A stretch of DNA of 64,000 nt. Origin: Polyangium sp. 6x1 (GTDB lineage: Bacteria; Myxococcota_A; Polyangia; Polyangiales; Polyangiaceae). The position numbers were made by a program, and so were the translations under genes. Numbering within the stretch: position 1 is the first letter of the stretch; each line of letters starts with the position of its first letter. The stretch is from positions 1-64,000 of the forward strand of contig NZ_JARZHH010000013.1 in assembly GCF_029946515.1 (NCBI RefSeq), written 5' to 3'. The notes beneath the pieces are model-generated. The model saw nothing but the letters and a program-made list of their open reading frames with translations. It was not told the origin of the DNA and did no database searches. This document shows positions 1 to 6,753 of the stretch, piece after piece.

Positions 1-220
1 CGCCACCCATGCCGCCGGTGGCGCCTGCGCCGCCCATGCCGCCGGTGGCGCCCGCGCCGCCCATGCCGCCGGTGGCGCCCGTGCCGCCCATGCCGCCGGT
101 GGCGCCCGCGCCGCCCGTGCCGCCGGGGTTTCCCGATGGATTCGAGCTCTCGTCGCCGCCGCAGGCGGCGAGCACGGCGAGGGAGAGCGCGGGAATCGAA
201 GCCAAGAGCAAACGTCTCAT
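1..220 (-). CDS. Gly-rich repeat lipoprotein, N-terminal part (runs off left edge)
   Basis: Only the first 73 residues are in the window. The start is ATG at 220 with GGAGG six bases upstream. The protein begins MRRLLLASIPALSLAVLAACGG, a lipoprotein signal with a lipobox (VLAAC), so it should be exported and lipid-anchored. After DESSNPSGNPGG it enters a nine-residue Gly/Ala/Thr/Met repeat (GGMGGAGAT-like) encoded by a 27-bp tandem repeat. Low-complexity Gly-rich linkers directly after the lipobox are common in lipoproteins of Polyangiales and probably act as spacers. The functional domain lies beyond the edge, so the role is unknown. The next gene on the same strand starts upstream at 1602 and ends at 247, 26 bp before this start, so the two may be cotranscribed. 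Confidence 0.85.
   Translation of the reverse strand, partial: MRRLLLASIPALSLAVLAACGGDESSNPSGNPGGTGGAGATGGMGGTGATGGMGGAGATGGMGGAGATGGMGG
9..116. repeat. 27-bp tandem repeat inside the lipoprotein gene
   Basis: Four units of 27 bp start at 9, 36, 63 and 90, differing by single bases (for example cct/ccc/gtg variants). The unit keeps the reading frame of the minus-strand lipoprotein and encodes nine residues. Further units probably continue beyond the left edge. Confidence 0.9.
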
Positions 221-246
221 GAAAGACCTCCGCGCGCGATGCTACC

Positions 247-1602
247 TCAGAATGGCGGCTCGGGAAGCTCGAACTCGGCGAGCGCGCTCCGGTCCTCGAC
301 CTCGCGTTTCTTGTTGCGCAGATACACCGCCTCGCGCCAGCCGTGATCCAGCACGGTCCAGGCCGCGAGGCTCGCCTTCGTGATCACGTCGATCCGCTTG
401 CCGAAGCGCGCGATCACCTCCCAGTCGATTTCGACGCCGAGCCCCGGCTCGTCCGGGATCCGGAGGCGACCCTCGGCGTCGCGCAAAATGCCGTTGCGAA
501 TGAACCGCGCCCATTGCGGCATCTGCCAGTAGCGATCGTGCGGCAGCTCGAAGAGGCCACGCTCCTTCTGCGGGAGCAGGCCGAAGAGATGGAGGTTCAC
601 CGCGAAGCCGAGGCCGTTCGTGAACGTGTGCGGCGTGTACCGGAGCGGCCGGGTCTCCGGCCCCCGCGCGGCGTTGCGCCGGCGAATTTCGCGCACGAGC
701 CAGCGGACGACGCTCACGCCGCCCGCGTACGTGCCGCCCGCGAGCACCGCGTCGGGCTGATAGACGTCGAGGCTCTCGGCGTCGAGCATCGACCGGAATT
801 CGCGCCATGAAGGCGTGACCTCGCCGCCCGCGATCGGGACCTTCGATCGTGCGCGGAGACGCGCGAGCGCCTCGTGATCGGCTCGGTGGAGCGGCTCTTC
901 GAGCCACGACGGCCGATACGGCGCGATGGCCTCGGCGAACCTCTCGGCGAATTCCTCGTCCCAGCGCGGGCTCTTCTCGACGAGCTCCACGGGCCAGCCG
1001 AGATTCGCGTCGACCATGAGCTCCATCGAATCGCCCGCCGCGTCTCGCGCAGCCGCGACGACGTCGACCATTCGCGCGAGGTCGTCGCTCTTCACGCGGA
1101 TCTTCACGCCGGCGAACCCCTCGTTCCGGCGCTCCGTGACGAGCTCGGCCACGGCGCGCGGGTCGTGGTCGTGGTTCGAGCCGAGCGACGCATACGGCAC
1201 GGCGAACCCGCCCTCGCCGCCGAGGACCTTCCATAACGGCTCGCGGCGAATCTTGCCGACGAGATCCCAGAACGCCGCGTCGATCCATCCATTGCGCATG
1301 CCGAGGATCGAGAACTCCTCGATGCGCTGGTTCACGAGGCGCATGTCGAGCGGGTTCAATCCGAGCAGGTAGGCGCCGAGCAAGGCGCCGAGCGACTCGC
1401 GCTCGCGGCCCATCGCGGGGATTGCCGCGACGCCGTCGATCCCCGCGTCGGTCACGAGGCGCAGCAGGTACAGGCGCAGGTCGATCTGGTGGTAGCCGGG
1501 GATCCAGTTCGGTTCGAAGACGACGCGATCGTCGAAGAACCCCGGCCGATCCCCGGAGAGCGGGATCTTGACGTAATAGAGCTCGATCCGCTCGATCTTC
1601 AT
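247..1602 (-). CDS. Mandelate racemase/muconate lactonizing-type enolase superfamily enzyme
   Basis: A 451-residue protein. The ATG at 1602 is chosen because a CAGGAG ribosome site lies just upstream; a further 17 codons are open but lack such a site. The enolase-superfamily N-terminal capping domain is followed by a TIM barrel. Visible motifs are GVKIRVK (the KxK pair), MVDANLGW (first Mg ligand Asp), WLEEP (second ligand Glu), IAGGEV (third ligand Glu), YQPDAVLAGG and PHTFTNGLG (the His expected on the seventh strand in the mandelate racemase group). The enzyme should abstract a proton alpha to a carboxylate, acting as a sugar-acid dehydratase, racemase or cycloisomerase. The substrate cannot be read from sequence. 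It is cytosolic, and divergent from the S41-like gene at 1723. Confidence 0.88.
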   Translation of the reverse strand: MKIERIELYYVKIPLSGDRPGFFDDRVVFEPNWIPGYHQIDLRLYLLRLVTDAGIDGVAAIPAMGRERESLGALLGAYLLGLNPLDMRLVNQRIEEFSILGMRNGWIDAAFWDLVGKIRREPLWKVLGGEGGFAVPYASLGSNHDHDPRAVAELVTERRNEGFAGVKIRVKSDDLARMVDVVAAARDAAGDSMELMVDANLGWPVELVEKSPRWDEEFAERFAEAIAPYRPSWLEEPLHRADHEALARLRARSKVPIAGGEVTPSWREFRSMLDAESLDVYQPDAVLAGGTYAGGVSVVRWLVREIRRRNAARGPETRPLRYTPHTFTNGLGFAVNLHLFGLLPQKERGLFELPHDRYWQMPQWARFIRNGILRDAEGRLRIPDEPGLGVEIDWEVIARFGKRIDVITKASLAAWTVLDHGWREAVYLRNKKREVEDRSALAEFELPEPPF

Positions 1603-1722
1603 GGTGGGCTCCTGCCCTTCCGGACAACGGCGGCTGCCCCTGGTTTCTGACACTTCTTCTTGGCGGCGCGCGCGCGTTTGGGCAAGATCCGCGCGCTCGA
1701 TCTCGCCCCCCGGAAGGTCTTT

Positions 1723-3582
1723 TTGCGCGTATCCTTCGCCCCTCGCATCGTGCTCCCTTGGGTGCTCCTCGCCTGCGGGAACGTCCCGCCGCCGGAGCCC
1801 ATGCCCGCGCCGCTTCTGCCGGTCGCTCTGCCCGGGGCGGCGCCGCGGGTCGATCCCTCACGCCCGCTCGAAGGCCGCGCGCTCGAGAACGTCGTCGCAT
1901 TCGCGCAGCTCTACAATGCCGTGCGATTCTTCCACCCGAGCGACGAGGCCGCGCGGGCCGATTGGAGCGCGATCGCCGTGGACGGCGCGAGGCGCGTCGA
2001 AGGGGCCGCGTCGGCGGAGGAGCTCGCGCAGATCCTCGGAGACGTCTTCGGCCCCGTGGCGCCGACGCTCCGCGTGTCCCCGTCGGGCCTCCGGCAAGAT
2101 GTGCCCGAGGCGATCACGCCGCCGAAGGACGGGTCGAAGCCGAAGATCGTCGCCTGGCGGCACGAAGGGGTCGATCTGCGGATGGGGGAGGGGGATCCGG
2201 TCTTTCGGAGCGAGCGCGTGAACGACCCGGATCGGCTCCCGGGCGAGGTTTACGAGGTCGAGCTCAGCGGTGTCTCGTGCAAGCTGCCGCTCACGCTCCT
2301 CGCCGACGAGCGCGGGACGTTGCCGCACGGCGACGCCGCGCCCGCTGCGCCTCCGCCGGAAGGTGTTTCCCCGACGCTCGCGTATTCGTTGAAGGACCGG
2401 GAGACCCGCCTCGCTGATATCGTCATGGCCTGGGGCGTCATGCAGCATTTTCATCCGTACTTCGACGTCGTCGAGACGAATTGGCCCGCCGTGTTGCGGA
2501 AGAGTTTGTCCGAGGCGGCCACGGCCCTCGACGAGCAGGCCATGGTGGTGGCCATGGAGCGCATGCTGGTGCAGCTCCACGACGGACAGGCGAGCGTGAC
2601 GCGTATGCTGAAGCAGTCCGAGGGGCCGCCCATTCCCGAAGCGGCGACGCGCGGGTTTTTGCCGCTCGATTTCGCCTGGGTCGAAGAGAAGCTCGTCGTG
2701 ACGAGCGTGCATCCGAGCGCGGGGGCCGAGGTTCGTCCGGGCGATATCGTCGTCGCGATCGGCAACAAGCCGGTCGACGCGTGGATGGCGGTGTTCGAGC
2801 CGCGGACGCCGGCCGCGACGCCGGCATGGAGGAGGCTCGTCGCGACGCGGCCCTTGCGCATGGGGCCGAAGGACGCGACCGCCTCCGTGACGCTGAAGCA
2901 CGAGGGTGGCGAGCCTGTGACGGTGCAGTTGAAACTCTCGCTCGGCATGATGGATCGATGGCCGCAGGAAAAGAGGCCGGCATCCATTGCGGAGGTCGGG
3001 GCCGGGATCTCGTACGTCGATCTCGAGCGCGTGACGGCGGCGCAATTCGAGGCCGCGTTGCCCACGCTGGCGAAGGCGAGTGCCGTGATCTTCGATCTGC
3101 GCGGCGATCCCAAGCTCGAGCCCGACACGCTCGGGCACCTCACCTCGAAGCGAATCGCGGGGCCGCCGTGGCAGATCCCGCAGGTCGTCCGGCCAAACCG
3201 CGAGGGGCTCACGTACAAGGAGATCCGGTGGTTCGTCGAGCCGAAGGCGCCGCGGCTCGGCGGACGGATCGCGTTCTTGACGGACGAGAGGGCGGCAGGC
3301 CGGGCCGAGACGTGGCTCAGCATGGTCGACCATGACAACCTCGGGAAGATCGTCGGTTCGTCGACGGCGGGCACGAATGGCAATGTCAACGCGTTCGCCG
3401 TGCCCGGCGGGCTCGTGATCCGCTGGACCGGCGCGCGGGTCTTGCGCCACGACGGCTCACGTTTCCACGGCGTGGGCGTGCGCGCGCACGTGCCCGCGAG
3501 GAGGACCGTGAAGGGCATCCGCGAGGGGCGCGACGAGGTGCTGGAGATGGGAATCGGGGTCGTATCGGGGAAGGTGAAATGA
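1723..3582 (+). CDS. S41-family (C-terminal processing) peptidase homologue, lipoprotein, active-site Ser replaced
   Basis: About 619 residues. I place the start at TTG 1723 because GGAAGG lies five bases upstream and the product then opens with a compact lipoprotein signal ending VLLACG; an upstream TTG at 1660 is also open. It has two copies of the helical region typical of this subfamily (AFAQLYNAVRFFHPSD near the N terminus and MAWGVMQHFHPYFD in the middle), a PDZ-like segment (VHPSAGAEVRPGDIVVAIG), and the tail-specific protease core with GSSTAGTNGNVNAFAVPGG and a C-terminal GVGVRAHVPARR. In active relatives the nucleophile sits in a TDxRAxSYAES-type motif. Here the stretch reads TDERAAGRAET, so the serine position (about residue 526) is glycine. 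It is probably a non-catalytic envelope protein that binds peptides. It converges on pdxH with a 4-bp gap. Confidence 0.82.
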   Translation: MRVSFAPRIVLPWVLLACGNVPPPEPMPAPLLPVALPGAAPRVDPSRPLEGRALENVVAFAQLYNAVRFFHPSDEAARADWSAIAVDGARRVEGAASAEELAQILGDVFGPVAPTLRVSPSGLRQDVPEAITPPKDGSKPKIVAWRHEGVDLRMGEGDPVFRSERVNDPDRLPGEVYEVELSGVSCKLPLTLLADERGTLPHGDAAPAAPPPEGVSPTLAYSLKDRETRLADIVMAWGVMQHFHPYFDVVETNWPAVLRKSLSEAATALDEQAMVVAMERMLVQLHDGQASVTRMLKQSEGPPIPEAATRGFLPLDFAWVEEKLVVTSVHPSAGAEVRPGDIVVAIGNKPVDAWMAVFEPRTPAATPAWRRLVATRPLRMGPKDATASVTLKHEGGEPVTVQLKLSLGMMDRWPQEKRPASIAEVGAGISYVDLERVTAAQFEAALPTLAKASAVIFDLRGDPKLEPDTLGHLTSKRIAGPPWQIPQVVRPNREGLTYKEIRWFVEPKAPRLGGRIAFLTDERAAGRAETWLSMVDHDNLGKIVGSSTAGTNGNVNAFAVPGGLVIRWTGARVLRHDGSRFHGVGVRAHVPARRTVKGIREGRDEVLEMGIGVVSGKVK

Positions 3583-3586
3583 ACGC

Positions 3587-4174
3587 TCAGGGGTGGAGCC
3601 GCTCGCAGCGCCACCCGTCGCCTTCGCGGACGTAGGCGAAGCGGTCGTGCAGGCGGCTGTCCTTGCCAAACCAGAATTCGATCCGGTCGGGGACCACGCG
3701 ATATCCGCTCCAGTGCGGCGGCCTCGGGACGGGGCCGCCTTCGAAGCGAGCGGTCAGCTCGGCGACGCGCGCCTCGAGCTCTTCGCGCGACGCGAGCGGG
3801 CGGCTCTGATCCGAGGCCCAGGCGCCGATCTGGCTGCTCCGCGCGCGCGAGGCGAAGTAGGCGTCCGCCTCCTCGACGGAGACGGGCTCGACGCGGCCCT
3901 CGACGCGGATCTGCTCGGCGGCCTTCGGCCAGTGAATGCAGAGCGCGGCGTAGGGATTTTTCGCGAGCGCCCGGCCCTTGCGGCTCTCCAGGTTCGTGTA
4001 GAAAGAAAAACCGCGCTCGTCCGCGCTCTTCAAGAGGACCATTCGCGCCGAGGGCCGGCCGTCCTCGTCGACGGTGGCGAGGGTCATGGCCGTGGGGTCG
4101 TGGTCCTCGTGGTCCTGCGCGCGGGCGAACGCCTCGCGGAACGCGGCAATGGGGTCCGATGCGGGATGGCTCAT
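3587..4174 (-). CDS. pdxH: Pyridoxamine 5'-phosphate oxidase
   Basis: A 195-residue flavoprotein that oxidises pyridoxamine or pyridoxine 5'-phosphate to pyridoxal 5'-phosphate with FMN and oxygen. The start is ATG 4174 (MSHPASDP); longer open frames upstream are not supported by homology. Family motifs run in order: RMVLLK and GFSFYTNLESRKG (FMN contacts), EQIRVEG, SRARSSQIGAWAS, and the C-terminal signature PPHWSGYRV...EFWFG...RLHDRFAYVRE..W..ERLHP, which contacts FMN and substrate. Length matches bacterial PdxH. It is transcribed alone, divergent from the phosphoribosyltransferase gene at 4284. Confidence 0.95.
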   Translation of the reverse strand: MSHPASDPIAAFREAFARAQDHEDHDPTAMTLATVDEDGRPSARMVLLKSADERGFSFYTNLESRKGRALAKNPYAALCIHWPKAAEQIRVEGRVEPVSVEEADAYFASRARSSQIGAWASDQSRPLASREELEARVAELTARFEGGPVPRPPHWSGYRVVPDRIEFWFGKDSRLHDRFAYVREGDGWRCERLHP

Positions 4175-4283
4175 CGCGGCGCAGCATAGGGGCCGGGTGA
4201 CTGTTGGAAAAGGGCGAAACGTCACCCGCCCCCTGACAGAAGCGGCCCCGGGGACGATGTGTTCGGGGGCGGGGAGGGGCGTC

Positions 4284-4976
4284 ATGATGTGGAAGGACCG
4301 GGACGAGGCAGGAGAGCAGCTCGGGCAGCACCTGCGGGGCATCGGCGGGCTCGAAGGAGCGGTGGTGCTCGGCATTCCGCGCGGCGGCGTGGTCGTCGCG
4401 GCGTGCGTGGCCGAGGCGCTCGGCGGCGAGCTCGGCGTGATCGTGGCGCGCAAGCTGCGCGCGCCGCACCAGCCCGAGCTCGCGATTGGCGCGGTCGCCT
4501 CCGATGGCTCGGTCTGGGTCGAGCCGCGCGCGCTGCGGGTGCTCGGCGTGGACCCGGAGTACCTCGAAGCCGAGCGAATGCATCAATCGGAGGAAGCGCG
4601 GCGGCGGGAGGCGCTCTTCGGCGGGCACCGGCCCTCGCTCGCCGGGCGGCCGGTCATCGTGGTGGACGACGGCATCGCGACGGGCGCGACGGCGATGGCG
4701 GCGCTGCGGGCCGCGCGGGCGGCGGGGGCGACGACGGTCGTGCTGGCGGCGCCGGTGGCCTCGCCGGAGCGGGCCGACATGCTGCGCGGCGAGGCGGATC
4801 TCGTGGTTTGCCTGATCGAGGATCCGAATCTTTATGCCGTGGGCCAGTATTACGAGGATTTCCGGGCCATCGAGGACGACGAGGTCATGAGCCTGCTCGA
4901 GAGCCACGGCAGGAAGCCCTCGACGGAAAGGCGAACGTCGACGCGCGGCATGGCGCGCCGGCCGAGCGGCGCGTGA
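4284..4976 (+). CDS. Phosphoribosyltransferase-family protein
   Basis: A 230-residue protein beginning MMWKDRDEAGEQLG. The tandem ATG at 4284/4287 follows a GGGAGGGG ribosome site; the open frame upstream overlaps pdxH antisense and is rejected. It has the type I PRTase fold, with VIVVDDGIATGATAMAAL being the 13-residue PRPP-binding loop (two acidic residues then a Gly-rich turn). The N-terminal IPRGGVVVAACVAEALGGELGVIVARKLRAP matches the stand-alone family often annotated as predicted phosphoribosyltransferase. The substrate is unknown, and these small members may be regulatory or salvage enzymes. The C terminus has a basic tail (RRTSTRGMARRPSGA). Confidence 0.85.
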   Translation: MMWKDRDEAGEQLGQHLRGIGGLEGAVVLGIPRGGVVVAACVAEALGGELGVIVARKLRAPHQPELAIGAVASDGSVWVEPRALRVLGVDPEYLEAERMHQSEEARRREALFGGHRPSLAGRPVIVVDDGIATGATAMAALRAARAAGATTVVLAAPVASPERADMLRGEADLVVCLIEDPNLYAVGQYYEDFRAIEDDEVMSLLESHGRKPSTERRTSTRGMARRPSGA

Positions 4977-5045
4977 GGGCAGGCCTCGCCGCGTTGGTGC
5001 GGGTGCGGAAAGGAAATGTTCAGAAAAATGACGATTCGGAACGTT

Positions 5046-5062
5046 GGGGCCGTCATGGCCCC
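5046..5062. other. Short perfect hairpin in the spacer before the UxxU candidate gene
   Basis: GGGGCC (5046-5051) and GGCCCC (5057-5062) flank a five-base loop. There is no T-run, so it is not a clear terminator. The rest of the 267-bp spacer 4977-5243 shows no gene or RNA I can recognise. Confidence 0.4.
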
Positions 5063-5243
5063 TACCGTCGTATCATTGCCGCGTCCGTTTTCCTTGTCGG
5101 GAGGGTCCGCAATCCGGGTGCTCCGCCACACCCGAACGCTGTCCGGCGGACCTGCATGCATGCCGCACGAAATGCCTGTGACGCGGCGCTTCCCTGAACG
5201 ACGCGGCTAGGGTAGGGTGCGGGGCTCCCGTGGAGGTCCGTCG

Positions 5244-6320
5244 ATGAGGTTCGTTGCGCTCGCCGTGGTCACGCTCGCCGTGGCGTGGCCCGTCGTGAGC
5301 TTCGCCGAAGCCTGAGGCGCCTGAAGCAACCCGAACCTGCCGGTCGGCGGGTCCGAAGTGCGAGCGTTCGAGCCCGGGAGGCTCGAGCTGCGGCTGGGTG
5401 CGTCCGGGCTCGCCGGTTCGGCGGGGCATCTCGCGGAGTGCCCTGACCTCGGGCCCGCGTGCGCCGAGACGCCGCCGCCCGTGCCGTACCACCACCACGT
5501 CGCGCTGTGGATGACGGACGTGACGGCGGACGTGTCGTACCAGATCACGCCGTGGCTCGCGGCCGAGGCGCGTTTGCTGCTGCGCGTCGTGAATACGACG
5601 CCCACGTATTCGGAGATCGACGGCACGCCGAAGCTCGTCCCCGACGACATTCACCACCACGATCGGACGATCGCAGGGCCCGGGGATCCGTGGCTCCTCG
5701 CGCGGTTCTCGGGCAGCGTCGGCAAGCTCTCGTCGGCGGCGCGGCTCGGCCTGTCGTTTCCGCTCGGGCGAACGGAGCCGGATCCGTACCGGCTCGGCGC
5801 GGCAGGCGAATGGCACGAGCATACGCAGCTCGGGACGGGGACGTTCGTGCCGATCGTGGGCGTCGGGCTCACGTATGCGTTTTCGCGCGTGGAGATCTCG
5901 GCCTCGGCGCTGGGGCTCTTCAGCGTGTACGAGAATGACCAGGGCTTCCGCGCGCCGACCCGCATCTTCGGCGGCACGCGCGTGGGTGTGCCGCTCCTCG
6001 AAGGGACCGTCACGCCGTATGCGACGGTGGATCTCGCCCACGAGAGCGCGGAGATCTGGAACGGCGCGTATGCGCTGGAAGGATTCAATGCGCGCACGGA
6101 TGTGCTCGTCGGCCTCGGGGCCACGTGGAGGATCACGCCCGCGTGGACGCTCGAAGGCAGCGTGCGGGCGCGGGTCTTGCGGCTGACGGACGCCGCCGCG
6201 TTCAATTATCCAGGAATGGCGCAGCTCTCGATCTCACGCGCCTGGGATCTCGGCGCCGAGGACGAAGACGAGCACGGGCACGCGGGCGAGGATTCACACG
6301 GGCACGGGCACGATCACTGA
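5244..6320 (+). CDS. Exported barrel-like protein with two in-frame TGA codons: candidate UxxU selenoprotein
   Basis: Read from ATG 5244 (GGAGG at 5232-5236), the frame encodes a classic signal peptide (MRFVALAVVTLAVAWPVVSFA), then EA-TGA-GA-TGA-SNPNLPVGG, and continues open to TGA 6318-6320. The total is 358 residues if both internal TGAs (5313-5315, 5322-5324) are read. The two TGAs sit at codons 24 and 27, exactly the spacing of a CxxC motif just after the signal cleavage site, and a bacterial-SECIS-like hairpin follows. A conventional call would start at GTG 5358, but that product would lack any export signal although the body looks like an outer-membrane or periplasmic beta-rich protein (alternating strands, aromatic ends) with a His-rich tail (HGHAGEDSHGHGHDH). 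I infer selenocysteine at both sites. The alternative is a gene broken by two stop mutations. Downstream are a small lipoprotein and a di-haem cytochrome c, suggesting a redox or metal role. Confidence 0.6.
5329..5352 (+). promoter_or_regulatory. Bacterial SECIS-like stem-loop after the second in-frame TGA
   Basis: CC (5336-5337), an unpaired T (5338) and GCC (5339-5341) pair with GGC (5346-5348) and GG (5349-5350), leaving the loop GGTC (5342-5345). Counting the second TGA as 1-3, the bulged T is base 17 and the loop G-G-T is bases 21-23. In the E. coli fdhF element the bulged U is base 17 and the loop GGU is bases 22-24. For the first TGA the loop is about 30 bases away, still in the range reported for bacterial elements. 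An alternative pairing ACCCG/CGGGT (5329-5333 with 5348-5352) is possible. Confidence 0.5.
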
Positions 6321-6379
6321 GCGGGCATTCCGTCGTAGACCTTCGGATCGCCCTGGCGAATCTCGAACAACCGGTCGGC
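6314..6379 (-). pseudogene. Possible C-terminal remnant of a lost gene
   Basis: The minus strand encodes VADRLFEIRQGDPKVYDGMP followed by AQ and a TGA stop. Its balanced residue composition and codon use look like real coding sequence, unlike the Arg/Ala/Pro-rich shadow frames around it. No start or upstream domain in the same frame can be recognised. This is offered as a possible gene fragment only. Confidence 0.2.
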
Positions 6380-6560
6380 GACCGACGTTCTCGAATCGCG
6401 CGCGGAAAATGAGGAAGGAGAGGGCCGATCGGAATCTTCGCAGCATCCCGCGATGGTATCCGAAGGGGCCCCGCGCGAGGCCGGCGCGCGCGGCTGCGTT
6501 TTCGCCCTTCGCGCCGCGCGCTCGCCGTGCTTGGCTCGCGTCCGAGGAGGCCGGAAGACC

Positions 6561-6737
6561 ATGAAAGCCATGTCGCTCGTGCTCGTCGCCTTTGCAGCGC
6601 TTGCCCTCGCTGGTTGCGAGGACAAGGCCAAACCCTCGGCGGATCCCTCCGCGGCGAAGCCCGCGGAGAGCGCCAAGCCCGCGGCGAGCGCCGCGCCGGC
6701 GGCCAAGCCGGCCGCGACGGGAGAGGGCGGCTGGTAG
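6561..6737 (+). CDS. Small Ala/Lys/Pro-rich lipoprotein
   Basis: 58 residues. The start is ATG 6561, preceded by GAGGAGG (6544-6550) and GGAAG closer in. It begins MKAMSLVLVAFAALALAGCEDK with a clear lipobox (LAGC), so the mature protein should be a lipid-anchored peptide of about 40 residues made of KPAxSA-type low-complexity repeats ending GEGGW. Such peptides may tether or space other envelope components. It lies between the candidate selenoprotein gene and the cytochrome gene, 16 bp before the latter, and is probably cotranscribed with it. No family is recognised. Confidence 0.75.
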   Translation: MKAMSLVLVAFAALALAGCEDKAKPSADPSAAKPAESAKPAASAAPAAKPAATGEGGW

Positions 6738-6753
6738 GAATCGAAGCGCGGCG

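Noticed and set aside
5016-5210. 64-codon open frame in the spacer before 5244
   Set aside because: No ribosome site, no family and atypical composition; it overlaps a hairpin and looks non-coding.
5358-6320. Conventional GTG start for the barrel-like protein
   Set aside because: It would remove the in-frame signal peptide and has no convincing ribosome site; I prefer the frame from 5244 through the two TGAs, while noting it as the fallback.
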